Below are positions 44,306 to 53,165 of a stretch of 64,000 nucleotides of DNA, one piece after another (the first letter of the stretch is position 1; each line of letters starts with the position of its first letter). Origin of the DNA: Parerythrobacter_A sp963838735 (GTDB taxonomy: Bacteria > Pseudomonadota > Alphaproteobacteria > Sphingomonadales > Sphingomonadaceae); assembly GCA_963838735.1 (NCBI GenBank), contig CAWISG010000002.1, positions 62,001 to 126,000 on the forward strand, in the 5' to 3' direction. Under the pieces are notes generated by a model. It ran no database searches, was not told where the DNA came from, and saw only the letters and a program-made list of their open reading frames with translations. The position numbers and the translations under genes were made by a program.

Positions 44306-44566
44306 ATGATTGGCAAGATTATCGCAGCAGTCGCAGGCAACCAGCTCGCAAAAACCACCTCCGGCATCGGCGGTCCCGCTGGCGCCGCCATCGGTGTTGC
44401 CACAGTGGCCATCGCGCGTCGCCTCAGCATTCCGGCACTGCTTGCCGTGGGCGCGGGCGGGTATTTGGTGAAGAAATATATGGACGGCCAACAGGACATG
44501 TCCGCCAAGCCGGTGGAAACCGACACCATTGCCGACGCACCGCAGGCTGGCGCTCCGACGCTGTGA
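44306..44566 (+). CDS. Small glycine-rich membrane-associated hypothetical protein
   Basis: An 86-residue protein (MIGKIIAAVAGNQLAKTTSG). Its hydrophobic Gly/Ala-rich middle (GIGGPAGAAIGVATVAIARR, PALLAVGAGGYLVKKYM) suggests one or two membrane-inserted or membrane-associated segments, and the acidic tail is probably cytosolic. No family assigned. It overlaps the following SOUL gene by three bases (GTGA), so the two are translationally coupled and probably act in one envelope or stress context. Confidence 0.6.
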   Translation: MIGKIIAAVAGNQLAKTTSGIGGPAGAAIGVATVAIARRLSIPALLAVGAGGYLVKKYMDGQQDMSAKPVETDTIADAPQAGAPTL

Positions 44567-45222
44567 ACGGTTGGAAAACAGGTATCGGCTTATTGGCCGC
44601 CGCTGCAACCCTAGGTACGGTGGCCTATGCCCAAAGCGGACGCGGGCAGGACGACGAGGAGCCCGGCTTTACGCTTGTGTCGTCTGAAAACGGCATCGAA
44701 ATCCGCGATTATGCGCCAATGATCGTTGCAGAAACGCAGGTCAGCGGTAATGGCTCGCGGGCGCGCAATGCGGGCTTCCGCATTCTTGCTGACTACATTT
44801 TCGGTAACAACGTACCTGACGACAAGATCGCCATGACATCCCCCGTGACGCAGCAAGAAAATACGCAGGGTTCCGAACGCAATGGCGAGAAGATCGCCAT
44901 GACATCGGCCGTAGCGCAGCAGGAGGCGGACGAGGGTTCCCTTGTCACTTTCGTGATGCCTGCAAAATACACGATGGAAACACTGCCTGAACCCCGCAAT
45001 GACCGGGTTACCCTGCGCGAGATCCCGGCAAAGCGCGTTGCTGCGGTACGGTTCGGCGGGCGCGCCGATAACAGCGATCTTGAGAAACAGGAAGCCAAGC
45101 TGCGCGCGTTCCTGACGACAAATGACCTAACGCCGACATCGCCGGCGTCCTATGCCTTTTACGATGCGCCGTGGGTGCCGGCACCGATGCGTCGCAACGA
45201 GGTCATGTTCGATCTCGAATAG
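44563..45222 (+). CDS. SOUL-family heme-binding protein
   Basis: A 219-residue exported protein with GTG start and hydrophobic N-terminus (MNGWKTGIGLLAAAATLGTVA, ending near AYAQ). The SOUL/HBP domain is evident: NGIEIRDYAPMIVAETQV, PDDKIAMTSPVTQQ, a second KIAMTSAVAQQ, then VTFVMPAKYTMETLPEP. Related proteins bind heme in the periplasm or cytosol; the axial ligand is not obvious. It overlaps the small gene upstream and precedes tRNA-Val on the other strand. Confidence 0.85.
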   Translation: MNGWKTGIGLLAAAATLGTVAYAQSGRGQDDEEPGFTLVSSENGIEIRDYAPMIVAETQVSGNGSRARNAGFRILADYIFGNNVPDDKIAMTSPVTQQENTQGSERNGEKIAMTSAVAQQEADEGSLVTFVMPAKYTMETLPEPRNDRVTLREIPAKRVAAVRFGGRADNSDLEKQEAKLRAFLTTNDLTPTSPASYAFYDAPWVPAPMRRNEVMFDLE

Positions 45223-45241
45223 AACGGCTGGCATCTGAAAA

Positions 45242-45316
45242 TGGTGGGCGCGGCAAGGATTGAACTTGCGACCCCACCCGTGTGAAGGGTGTGCTCTACC
45301 ACTGAGCTACGCGCCC
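45242..45316 (-). tRNA. tRNA-Val (anticodon CAC)
   Basis: On the minus strand: acceptor GGGCGCG pairs with CGCGCCC, D-arm GCTC/GAGC, anticodon stem CACCC/GGGTG with loop TTCACAC (anticodon CAC), T-arm GCAAG/CTTGC with loop TTCAATC. Discriminator A and an encoded CCA end are included. All arms pair fully. Confidence 0.95.
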
Positions 45317-45386
45317 GCCTCTCGGCAGGGGCGCGCCACTGCCATGCGCGGGGTGTTCTGGCAAGGGCCGTATTGAACGCGCGGCG

Positions 45387-47273
45387 TCAGTGGCGCAGAT
45401 AATCGACCAGTTGCGCGAAGGCTGTCCTTTCGTTTGCCGACGCGGCTTTCGCGCTCGGCTGGACGGGGCAGGCGAGACAATAGGCCTGCGCGCCTCGTAT
45501 GTTCATAAGCATGCCCAGATCGCGCTGTGCTTGGGCGAACAACGCCTGCTGCTGCGTGGCGAACATTGCGAAGATGTCTCCACCGGCGCGCGCCGGTTCG
45601 GTCTTCGCTTCCAGCAGGCTGGCCAGCAGCGTATCGTACTCGCCCGGTGCAGAGCCGAGATAGGCGGCATGCCAGTCGCCATCGTCCAGACCGGCCTCCT
45701 GAGCCGCCCAAGCCATCGCGTCATCCAGCCCGCCAAACTGGTCTACCAGGCCGAGTTGGCGCGCCGCGCCACCATCCCAGACACGGCCCTGGCCCAGCTC
45801 ATCGACCTTTGCCTTCGTCAGCTTGCGCGACTGCGCCACACGGGTCAGGAACTCGTCATAGCCGTTCTCAACCGATGATTGCAGGATTACGTCGATTTCG
45901 GGCGTGAAGCCGCCGATGAGGTCCGGCTGTCCCGATAGCGGTGTGGTTCGCACGCCATCCGTACCGACGCCCCATGCCGCCGCCGCGCGTTCGAATGTCG
46001 GGACGACGGCAAAAATGCCGATCGAACCGGTGATGGTTTCCGGTTCGGCGAAGATGCGGTCGGCAGGGGTTGCGATCCAGTATCCGCCACTCGCTGCGAC
46101 ATTGGCCATCGATACAGCGATGGGAATGTCATTTGCCTTGTGCCGCAGAATGGCTTCGCGGATTTCTTCCGAGGCCAGCACCGAACCGCCCGGCGAATCC
46201 ACACGGACGACCAGCGCCTTGAAATCGTCCTCCAGCGCGGAATCCAAAAGTTCCGCGATACGCGCTCCGCCCGCCGTGCCGGGACCGGCATCGCCGTCCA
46301 CGATCTCGCCGGCGATCGTTACGACGCCGATGGCGGAGCCGGTCGTATCTGCGATATTGTCGGCCAGCCACGGATCGAGGTCGGTCTTGGCATAGGCGCC
46401 GGGCAGCTCGTCCCACTCGTCCGCGCCCGCCACTTCCGCAACGCGATCACCGAATTCGGCAAGACTGCCCAGCTTGTCCACCAGCCCGGCCTTCAGGGCC
46501 GCCTGCGCCAGATCGCCCTGCGAGCCTTGAATCCAATCGACCGGGTTTTCCGTAATCGTCGCGATCTGCGCCTTGGGTCGCGCCTTGGCGACATGTGCCT
46601 GCCATTGCGACCACAGCGCGCCATACAGCGCTTCGGCGTTTTCGCGCGCTTCGGGCGACATCGAATTGCGCGAGAACGGCTCGACTGCCGATTTGTACGT
46701 GCCCACTTTGTAGATGCGCGCATTGATATCGAGGTTTTCCAAGAGCTCGCCGTAATACAGGTTGGAGCCGCCCGGTCCCGCAACGATCGCGCCGCCCTGC
46801 GGATTGACCCATACTTCGGTGGCATGTGACGCCAGCATTATGCCGTCGTCACCATAAGCGATGGCGTAGCTGAAAACGGGTTTGTCGGCGGCCTTCACCC
46901 GATCCAGCGCTTCGCCGATTTCCTGCAAATGCACTTGCCCGCCGCCAAGCAGGCCGGACAGGTCGAGGACCACGGAATTGATGCGATCGTCTTCTGCCGC
47001 CGCATCCAGTGCGCGCACCAGCTCGCGGGCTTCGAATTCGCCGATGGAATCGCTGCCGCTCAACAGGGCGGCGAAGGGGTCGATGATGGAGGCTTCCTCG
47101 ACGATGACGCCATTCAGTTCCAGCAGCAGCGCGCCGCTGGAACGGACCTGCGCGGGGCCGGGGCGGGCGGTCAGGACGGCGAACAGCAAGCCGAAGAACA
47201 GCAGCAGGAAAAGCAGGCTCAACCCGTCCTTGATGCCGACCAGCAATTTCCAAACCTTGCCTGCGAATGCCAT
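45387..47273 (-). CDS. sppA: Signal peptide peptidase SppA, long (67K) type
   Basis: Membrane-bound serine protease of 628 residues that degrades cleaved signal peptides. One N-terminal membrane helix (GLSLLFLLLFFGLLFAVLTA) precedes two tandem S49 domains. The general-base Lys is in the first (YKVGTYKSAVEPF) and the nucleophile Ser in the second (ANVAASGGYWIAT), as in E. coli SppA. The C-terminal tail ends with an unusual Cys pair (AYCLACPVQ) before LVDYLRH. Stand-alone gene between tRNA-Val and pyrB. Confidence 0.93.
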   Translation of the reverse strand: MAFAGKVWKLLVGIKDGLSLLFLLLFFGLLFAVLTARPGPAQVRSSGALLLELNGVIVEEASIIDPFAALLSGSDSIGEFEARELVRALDAAAEDDRINSVVLDLSGLLGGGQVHLQEIGEALDRVKAADKPVFSYAIAYGDDGIMLASHATEVWVNPQGGAIVAGPGGSNLYYGELLENLDINARIYKVGTYKSAVEPFSRNSMSPEARENAEALYGALWSQWQAHVAKARPKAQIATITENPVDWIQGSQGDLAQAALKAGLVDKLGSLAEFGDRVAEVAGADEWDELPGAYAKTDLDPWLADNIADTTGSAIGVVTIAGEIVDGDAGPGTAGGARIAELLDSALEDDFKALVVRVDSPGGSVLASEEIREAILRHKANDIPIAVSMANVAASGGYWIATPADRIFAEPETITGSIGIFAVVPTFERAAAAWGVGTDGVRTTPLSGQPDLIGGFTPEIDVILQSSVENGYDEFLTRVAQSRKLTKAKVDELGQGRVWDGGAARQLGLVDQFGGLDDAMAWAAQEAGLDDGDWHAAYLGSAPGEYDTLLASLLEAKTEPARAGGDIFAMFATQQQALFAQAQRDLGMLMNIRGAQAYCLACPVQPSAKAASANERTAFAQLVDYLRH

Positions 47274-47388
47274 GCCGTTTCCTTATTGCGTCGCGCGCGT
47301 TTCGAGGCATAGCTAGGGCGCGCATGGCGCACATGCCAGCCGAAACCGCTTGAGCGGGCGATGGCGCTCGATTAACGCCCCGTCTTTA

Positions 47389-48408
47389 ATGACATCGCCG
47401 CCATCCATACGCGACAACGGGCGCTTCCCGCCGGGGCGACTTGCCTATCCGCATCGCGACCTGCTGGGCATCGCGCACCTGGAACGGCACGAGATCCTGT
47501 ACCTGCTGGCCGAGGCGGAACAATGGGTCGCGCTGAACCGGCAATCCGCCAAACATGCCGATGCGCTGGCGGGCCTGACCATCATCAACGCCTTTTTCGA
47601 AGCAAGCACCCGCACGCTGCTGAGTTTCGAGATTGCGGGTAAGCGGCTGGGCGCGGACTTGGTCAACATGCACGCCGCGCAGTCTTCGGTGAAGAAGGGC
47701 GAGACGCTGATCGACACTGCGATCACGCTTAATGCGATGCGCGCCGATGCCATCGTGATCCGGCACGGGTCGAGCGGGGCGGTAGCGCTGATCGCGGACA
47801 AGGTGGACTGCCCCGTCCTGAACGCAGGCGACGGCAGTCATGAACATCCTACGCAAGCGTTGCTCGATGCGCTGGCACTGCGTCAGGCGCTGGACGAGCG
47901 CGGGGAGGGAAGCGAGGATTTCACCGGCCTGCGAATTACGATCTGCGGCGACATCCTGCATAGTCGTGTCGCGCGGTCCAACATCCTGTGCCTGACTGCG
48001 CTGGGTGCAACCGTGCGCGTCTGTGCACCGCCCGCGCTGATGCCTGCCGGGGTGGAAGCGATGGGCGCGGAACCTTTCACGGATTTCGACGCGGCGCTGG
48101 AGGGCGCGGATGTGGCGATGATGCTGCGCCTCCAATCCGAACGGATGCAGGGACAGTTCATTCCCTCTGCGCGCGAATACCACCGGTTCTACGGTTTGAC
48201 GCGCGCGCGGCTGGATCGCTGTGCGCCGGATGCGCTGGTCATGCATCCGGGTCCGATGAACCGGGGGGTGGAGATCGATAGCGATGTGGCCGACCTGCTC
48301 GACCGCTCGATTATTACGCGGCAGGTCGAAATGGGCGTTGCGCTGCGCATGGCCTGCCTCGACGTACTGACACGCAGCGCGCGCGGCATCGAAGGGTGGG
48401 CGGCATGA
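47389..48408 (+). CDS. pyrB: Aspartate carbamoyltransferase catalytic chain PyrB
   Basis: Forms carbamoyl-aspartate in pyrimidine synthesis. 339 residues. The carbamoyl-phosphate loop is FFEASTRTLLSFEIAGKRL, SSVKKGETLIDTA holds the neighbour-subunit Ser-Lys pair, HEHPTQALLDALAL and HPGPMNRGVEID complete the aspartate site. The start is MTSPPSIRDNGR; an upstream in-frame start is possible. No pyrI regulatory chain is present. The gene overlaps the next one, an inactive dihydroorotase homologue, by four bases, the arrangement of PyrB-PyrC' class ATCases. Confidence 0.95.
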   Translation: MTSPPSIRDNGRFPPGRLAYPHRDLLGIAHLERHEILYLLAEAEQWVALNRQSAKHADALAGLTIINAFFEASTRTLLSFEIAGKRLGADLVNMHAAQSSVKKGETLIDTAITLNAMRADAIVIRHGSSGAVALIADKVDCPVLNAGDGSHEHPTQALLDALALRQALDERGEGSEDFTGLRITICGDILHSRVARSNILCLTALGATVRVCAPPALMPAGVEAMGAEPFTDFDAALEGADVAMMLRLQSERMQGQFIPSAREYHRFYGLTRARLDRCAPDALVMHPGPMNRGVEIDSDVADLLDRSIITRQVEMGVALRMACLDVLTRSARGIEGWAA

Positions 48409-49631
48409 AACAGGGTGCGCCGCTGGCTATCGTGAATGGGCGCGTCGTGGGGGATGGCGGGGTTGTGGCGAGCACGGTTCGCTGCATCGACGGCATTATC
48501 GCTTCGGTTTCGGAAGAGGCGCCGCAGGACGGCGATAGCGTGGTCGATGCCGGGGGTGCGCTGGTCATGCCGGGTCTGGTCGACATGGGCGTATTCGCCG
48601 TCGACAAGCCTGCCTTCCGGTTTGGCGGCATTACGCGCGCAGCCCTGATGCCGGACCAGTCGCCTCCGCTCGATCTACCTAGCCGCGTCAGCTATATCGC
48701 CAAATCCGGCAAGCCCGACTTGTGGGTTCATCCCGTCGCCGCCGCGACGCGAGACCTTGCGGGGCGGGAGCTAGCCGAGATTGGGTTGATGCGCGAGGCA
48801 GGCGCCCGCGCCGTGGCGACGGGGCGCAACTGGATCGGCGACAGTGGCGTGATGCTGCGGCTGATGCAATATGCCGCCATGCTCGACCTGACCGTCATCA
48901 CTCATGCCGAGGATGCCGCACTGGTCGGCGATGCGGTGGCGACGGCGGGCGAGATGGCAACACGCAGCGGGCTGGCAAGCGCGCCTGCGGAGGCAGAGGC
49001 GCTAGCGGTGGCACGCGATATCGCATTGGCGGAGATAAGCGGTGCGCGGCTGCACATCCGGCAAGTAACGACGGTGGCGGCGCTCGATCTGGTGCGGGCG
49101 GCGAAGGCCAAGGGACTGCCGGTGACCGCGGGGATCACGCCTGCGCATTTCATGTTGTCCGACCTGGCGACCACGGACTTTCGCACCTTCGCGCGCCTGT
49201 CTCCCCCCTTGCGCTGCGAAGACGACCGCCACGCCGTGCGCGCTGCCATCGCCGACGGTACGATAGACGTGATTGCCAGCGGCCACGATCCGCGCGGTCC
49301 GGAAGACAAGCGCCTGCCCTTCGCCGATGCGGAGCCGGGCATGGCGGGCGCGGAAACGCTGCTGGCGATGACGCTGACGCTGGTGCGCGATGGTGTCATC
49401 GAAATGCACGATGCGGTGCGCCTGTTGTCCACCACGCCCGCGCGCCTGCTGGGCGTGAAGGCAGGGCGGCTGGAGCCGGGCTACGAGGCCGACATCGCGC
49501 TGGTCGACCCGGAAAAGCCGTGGATCGTCAGCAGCGAACGGATGGAAGCGCAGGCAGGCAATACCCCGTTCGACGGACAACCAACGCAAGGGCGGGTGCT
49601 GGCGCTGTTCAAGGGTGGCGTTCGGCTTTAG
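48405..49631 (+). CDS. pyrX: Inactive dihydroorotase homologue (PyrC'/PyrX), ATCase partner
   Basis: A 408-residue protein with the dihydroorotase fold but without the metal site. The HxH motif after the first strand reads VDMGVF, with Gly62 and Phe64 in place of the two histidines. The region normally TDHAPH reads SGHDPRG, losing the aspartate. Histidines in THAEDAALVGD and LHIRQVTT remain. TPAHFMLS and SPPLRCEDDR show that the fold is otherwise kept. In Pseudomonas and Deinococcus-type ATCases such pseudo-dihydroorotases are needed to assemble PyrB. It is coupled to pyrB by an ATGA overlap. A working dihydroorotase must lie elsewhere. Confidence 0.88.
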   Translation: MKQGAPLAIVNGRVVGDGGVVASTVRCIDGIIASVSEEAPQDGDSVVDAGGALVMPGLVDMGVFAVDKPAFRFGGITRAALMPDQSPPLDLPSRVSYIAKSGKPDLWVHPVAAATRDLAGRELAEIGLMREAGARAVATGRNWIGDSGVMLRLMQYAAMLDLTVITHAEDAALVGDAVATAGEMATRSGLASAPAEAEALAVARDIALAEISGARLHIRQVTTVAALDLVRAAKAKGLPVTAGITPAHFMLSDLATTDFRTFARLSPPLRCEDDRHAVRAAIADGTIDVIASGHDPRGPEDKRLPFADAEPGMAGAETLLAMTLTLVRDGVIEMHDAVRLLSTTPARLLGVKAGRLEPGYEADIALVDPEKPWIVSSERMEAQAGNTPFDGQPTQGRVLALFKGGVRL

Positions 49632-50905
49632 CGGCGGAGCGGAAACTGCCGCCAATAGGTAAGGCATCGCCACAGCCATTCCAGCGGTCCGTAGCGGAAC
49701 CGGTCGAGCCACGGTTTCGACCATAGCAGCATCACTGCCCACGTCAGCGCGACGACGAGATAAAGCTGCGGCCGGTTCAGCTCGCCCCATAACCCGCCAG
49801 CCCAGGGGTGGAATACCAGCAGCATGAGAACCGACGTGCCGAGATAGTTGGTGAACGCGGCACGCCCGGCGGCGGAGACGCGCTCCGCCAGCCAGCCGCC
49901 CACCCGCTGGCCCCAAAGACCGAGTAGCAGGGCCAGACCCAGCGTTGTCGCCAGTGCGGGGAGGGCGGAAAAGGCCGTCAGAGCGGAAATGGTCGCCCAA
50001 TAGGAAAAGCCGGTCGATTGGACCCACAGGGCGATGAGCAGGCTCGCCGAAAGCCCAACGACCAGCCAACTGAGACCCCATCGCACTTGCACGCCGGGAT
50101 CCATGCCGCCGCTGAACAGGCCGAACCGATACAGCGCCATGCCGATGAGCATGAGCGGCAAGGTCTCGAACATGAAGAGGAACAGCATGAACGAAAGACT
50201 CTCCGCGTGCTCCGTCCAGATGTAGCCGACGTAGTCCAGATAGTTGCCGTTCGTAAGAATGTCGGTTTCGCGTTCCATCATGGCGAAATCCTCCTCCTGG
50301 CCTTCATCCAGACCTTGGGCGAATTCGCTGAAGCCCGGCTGTTCGCGCAGTTCAGTCTCGGCAATGAAATAAGCGGGGCCGAAGAACACCGTGTATAGTA
50401 ACGCTCCGCCCAGATAGCCAAGCAGGCCAAACACCATCTGGTTGCGCGCCGACCAGCGTAAGAACAGCATCGCGACCAGTCCTGCCACGCTGTAGAGGAA
50501 CAGGATATCGCCGCGCCAGATCAGGAAATAGTGCATCAGGCCGAACGCCATGAGCCACAGCAAGCGGCGCACCTGTAGCCAGCGCGACTGCCCGCGCGCC
50601 CAGGCTCGCTCCATGAACAGGAACAGCCCCGCGCCGAATAGCAGGGTGAACAGGCCGCGCATCTTGCCATCGATCAGCACGAATTGCGTGATCCATAACC
50701 AGCCATCGGGATCGCCCGTTTCGCCGACGAACAGGCCGGGATAGAGATAGGCGCTGAAAGGCTGGCCGAACGCGACGATGTTGGCGACGAGGATGCCCAT
50801 GACCGCCAGCCCGCGGATGAAGTCGAGGCTGGCGATACGCTCGCCGCGCACTACGGGTGCGGTGTCGGGCGTTTGTCCGGTGGCTGGCGCGCTCGCGTCC
50901 GTCAT
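49628..50905 (-). CDS. DUF418 family membrane protein
   Basis: A 425-residue integral membrane protein with about ten helices. The family's N-terminal signature is RIASLDFIRGLAVMGILVAN. The C-terminal DUF418 domain contains GRAAFTNYLGTSVLMLLVFH and a terminal region with GPLEWLWRCLTYWR. An insertion in the middle (LREQPGFSEFAQGLDEGQEE) is acidic and presumably faces one side of the membrane. Function of the family is unknown; it may be related to acyltransferase-type membrane proteins. Tail-to-tail with the pseudo-dihydroorotase (four-base overlap). Confidence 0.88.
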   Translation of the reverse strand: MTDASAPATGQTPDTAPVVRGERIASLDFIRGLAVMGILVANIVAFGQPFSAYLYPGLFVGETGDPDGWLWITQFVLIDGKMRGLFTLLFGAGLFLFMERAWARGQSRWLQVRRLLWLMAFGLMHYFLIWRGDILFLYSVAGLVAMLFLRWSARNQMVFGLLGYLGGALLYTVFFGPAYFIAETELREQPGFSEFAQGLDEGQEEDFAMMERETDILTNGNYLDYVGYIWTEHAESLSFMLFLFMFETLPLMLIGMALYRFGLFSGGMDPGVQVRWGLSWLVVGLSASLLIALWVQSTGFSYWATISALTAFSALPALATTLGLALLLGLWGQRVGGWLAERVSAAGRAAFTNYLGTSVLMLLVFHPWAGGLWGELNRPQLYLVVALTWAVMLLWSKPWLDRFRYGPLEWLWRCLTYWRQFPLRR

Positions 50906-50977
50906 GCATAATCCCCCTCGCTATGGCGACGAGGTATTAGGGGCGCGCGCGCAAAAAGCCATAGGCCATGCCTGCCG

Positions 50978-52243
50978 TCAGGGTCTGGTGACGAGGCAGG
51001 CCTGTCCGCTGCGTTTTACGGCATTGCAGGCGTTCTGCGCTGCCCCGCGCGAAGCAAAGCCGCCCGCCTGCAAACGTACGATGCGACCGGCGGGAACGAC
51101 GAACTTCTCCTTGCCCGACAAGGCGGAATTACCGGAGAGCTTCGACCACAACCGGTCCGCATTGCCACGCACCGAAAACGCGCCAAGCTGGACGCGCCAT
51201 GGGCCGTTAGCGCTGTTGGGCTGCGATGCGGGCGCTGGTGCCTTGCGGGCAGGGGTGGCGCGGCGAACGGGCGCGACTACCGACGAGGGATTGGCGCGGG
51301 CTACGCGCACAGGTGGGCTGGTTGGCGGACGCGCGAAGTCGGCACCGGCGGTCGCGGGCGTCTGCGTTCCGGTCACGCGCTCCGCTTCCTCGACAGCGGC
51401 ACGTGCAGCGGCAACGGAAGGAGGCACGCGCGTGGACGGGATAGCTTGCGGCAGGCGGCGCGGCTGCGCGATCTGCACTGGCGCGCTGCGCACGACCGTA
51501 CCGGCAGGCGTCGCGCTGCGCGCCGGAGCAACGGCAGTCGGCACGCGCGGCGGGCCATTGCGCGATGGCACGACGGATGCGGCGGGCGGAGTGGCGACAC
51601 TAGCTACTTCGGAAAGGTCGGCCGCCGCCAGTTGCTGCGCGCGGATACCGTCGGCGTCACGCTTCATGTTCTGGGCAAGCAATTGCGCCGCCTGCCGGTC
51701 CGCCAGCGGGATGAAATCGTCCATCTGTTTCAATGCAGGGGGTGCCTGCGGCAAGCCCGCGGCGTTGGCCAGCGTCAGCAAGGCATAAGCACGCGGCCAG
51801 TCCTTGGGGACCAGCTCGCCATTGAAGTGCGCGATGCCGAGCAGGTATTGCGAGCGCGGATCGCCGCGTTCGGCGGCTTTCTCGACATAGGGTACCGCTT
51901 CCGCTTGCCGCCCAGACTGGAACAGCAGCAGGCCGTAATTGTCCGACGCCTTCAGATGACCCTTCGCCGCTGCCTTGGCGTAAAGGATTTCGGCCTGCTT
52001 CTCGTTCTTCTCCACGCCGCGGCCAAGGCGATATGCCTGCGCCAGATTGAACATTGCGTCGGGATCGCCCGCCGTTGCCGGACCGCGCCATTCGCGGACC
52101 GCAACCGGGTAGTCGCCGCGCGCCCATGCATCGACGCCTGCCTTCACATCGGCCAGTGCGGGAGCAGCGACCAACAACGTGCCGCCCGCCAGCGCAAAGG
52201 CGATCCTAATGTTCTTGTGGCAATAACGGCGCAGCATTTTCAC
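50978..52243 (-). CDS. Sel1-repeat and SPOR-domain periplasmic protein
   Basis: A 421-residue exported protein. Signal peptide to about residue 31 (ending APALA). Then Sel1/TPR-like repeats (DPDAMFNLAQAYRLGRG, HLKASDNYGLLLFQSGR, DPRSQYLLGIAHFNGE). A long Pro/Ala/Arg/Val-rich linker (about residues 210-340) follows, and then a C-terminal SPOR domain (GPWRVQLGAFSVRGNADRLW). SPOR domains bind denuded glycan strands at the division septum. It faces away from the ParA-RHH-SPOR operon, with 182 bases between the start codons as annotated. Confidence 0.85.
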   Translation of the reverse strand: MKMLRRYCHKNIRIAFALAGGTLLVAAPALADVKAGVDAWARGDYPVAVREWRGPATAGDPDAMFNLAQAYRLGRGVEKNEKQAEILYAKAAAKGHLKASDNYGLLLFQSGRQAEAVPYVEKAAERGDPRSQYLLGIAHFNGELVPKDWPRAYALLTLANAAGLPQAPPALKQMDDFIPLADRQAAQLLAQNMKRDADGIRAQQLAAADLSEVASVATPPAASVVPSRNGPPRVPTAVAPARSATPAGTVVRSAPVQIAQPRRLPQAIPSTRVPPSVAAARAAVEEAERVTGTQTPATAGADFARPPTSPPVRVARANPSSVVAPVRRATPARKAPAPASQPNSANGPWRVQLGAFSVRGNADRLWSKLSGNSALSGKEKFVVPAGRIVRLQAGGFASRGAAQNACNAVKRSGQACLVTRP

Positions 52244-52424
52244 ACCCTTTCAACTGGCGTCTTATCGACCTGACATAGTGAATGCCCCGTTAGCAAAAGG
52301 TTTCTGCACCAGAATACCGATGCGGCGCATCCTCGTTAACTTAAAATTAGTCCTATCCTGCGATCTCACGTCCCGCACCGCAATCCGGCGGACACTGATC
52401 GAATTTGGCATAGGGGATCGCGCT

Positions 52425-53141
52425 TTGCGTGTATTGGCATTGGCATCGCAGAAGGGGGGATCGGGCAAGACCACCCTGTCCGGGCATCTCGCCGTTCAGG
52501 CGCAGCGCGCCGGCGCCGGACCCGTCGTCCTGATCGACATCGATCCGCAGGGGTCGCTGGCAGACTGGTGGAACGAGCGCGAGGCGGAATATCCCGCGTT
52601 TGCCCAAACAACCGTCGCCCGGCTCGCAAACGACCTGCAGGTTCTGCGTGAACAAGGCTTCAAGCTGGCAGTCATTGACACCCCTCCCGCCATTACGATG
52701 GCGATCCAGTCCGTTATCGGCGTAGGCGAGCTGATCGTCGTGCCGACGCGGCCAAGCCCGCATGATCTGCGCGCCGTCGGCGCTACGGTGGATTTGTGCG
52801 AGCGCGCCGGAAAGCCGCTGGTGTTCGTGGTCAATGCCGCAACGCCCAAGGCCAAGATTACCTCCGAAGCTGCCGTCGCCCTGTCGCAACACGGCACCGT
52901 TGCCCCCATCACCCTGCATCACCGCACCGATTTCGCCGCATCGATGATCGACGGCCGCACCGTGATGGAAGTCGATCCCGATAGTCGCTCCGCCGCCGAG
53001 ATGACGGCCCTGTGGACCTATATCGCGGACCGGCTGGAGAAGAATTTCCGCCGTACCGTATTTGCCGCCCCGAACATGGCCGCCCAATCCGCGCCCGCAC
53101 ACCGTGCCGGTGGCGGCTTCGGCCGCCGGATCGCGCAGTAG
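52425..53141 (+). CDS. ParA-family ATPase
   Basis: A 238-residue deviant Walker-A ATPase of the ParA/MinD superfamily. The P-loop is SQKGGSGKTTLSGHL, Walker A' is LIDIDPQGSLADWW, Walker B is LAVIDTPPA. The start is TTG at 52425 (MRVLALASQKGG), with AGGGGA seven bases upstream, because homology begins there. No parB or parS is beside it and it is unlikely to be the chromosome ParA. It is followed by an RHH-like protein gene and a septal SPOR protein gene, so it may position envelope or division components. Confidence 0.85.
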   Translation: MRVLALASQKGGSGKTTLSGHLAVQAQRAGAGPVVLIDIDPQGSLADWWNEREAEYPAFAQTTVARLANDLQVLREQGFKLAVIDTPPAITMAIQSVIGVGELIVVPTRPSPHDLRAVGATVDLCERAGKPLVFVVNAATPKAKITSEAAVALSQHGTVAPITLHHRTDFAASMIDGRTVMEVDPDSRSAAEMTALWTYIADRLEKNFRRTVFAAPNMAAQSAPAHRAGGGFGRRIAQ

Positions 53142-53165
53142 GCGCGGGCGGCAGGAACCCTTACG

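Noticed and set aside
52336..52350. TTAA-N7-TTAG resembling a CtrA-type site upstream of the ParA gene
   Set aside because: One mismatch and expected by chance in an AT-rich intergenic stretch; not strong enough to list as a regulatory site.
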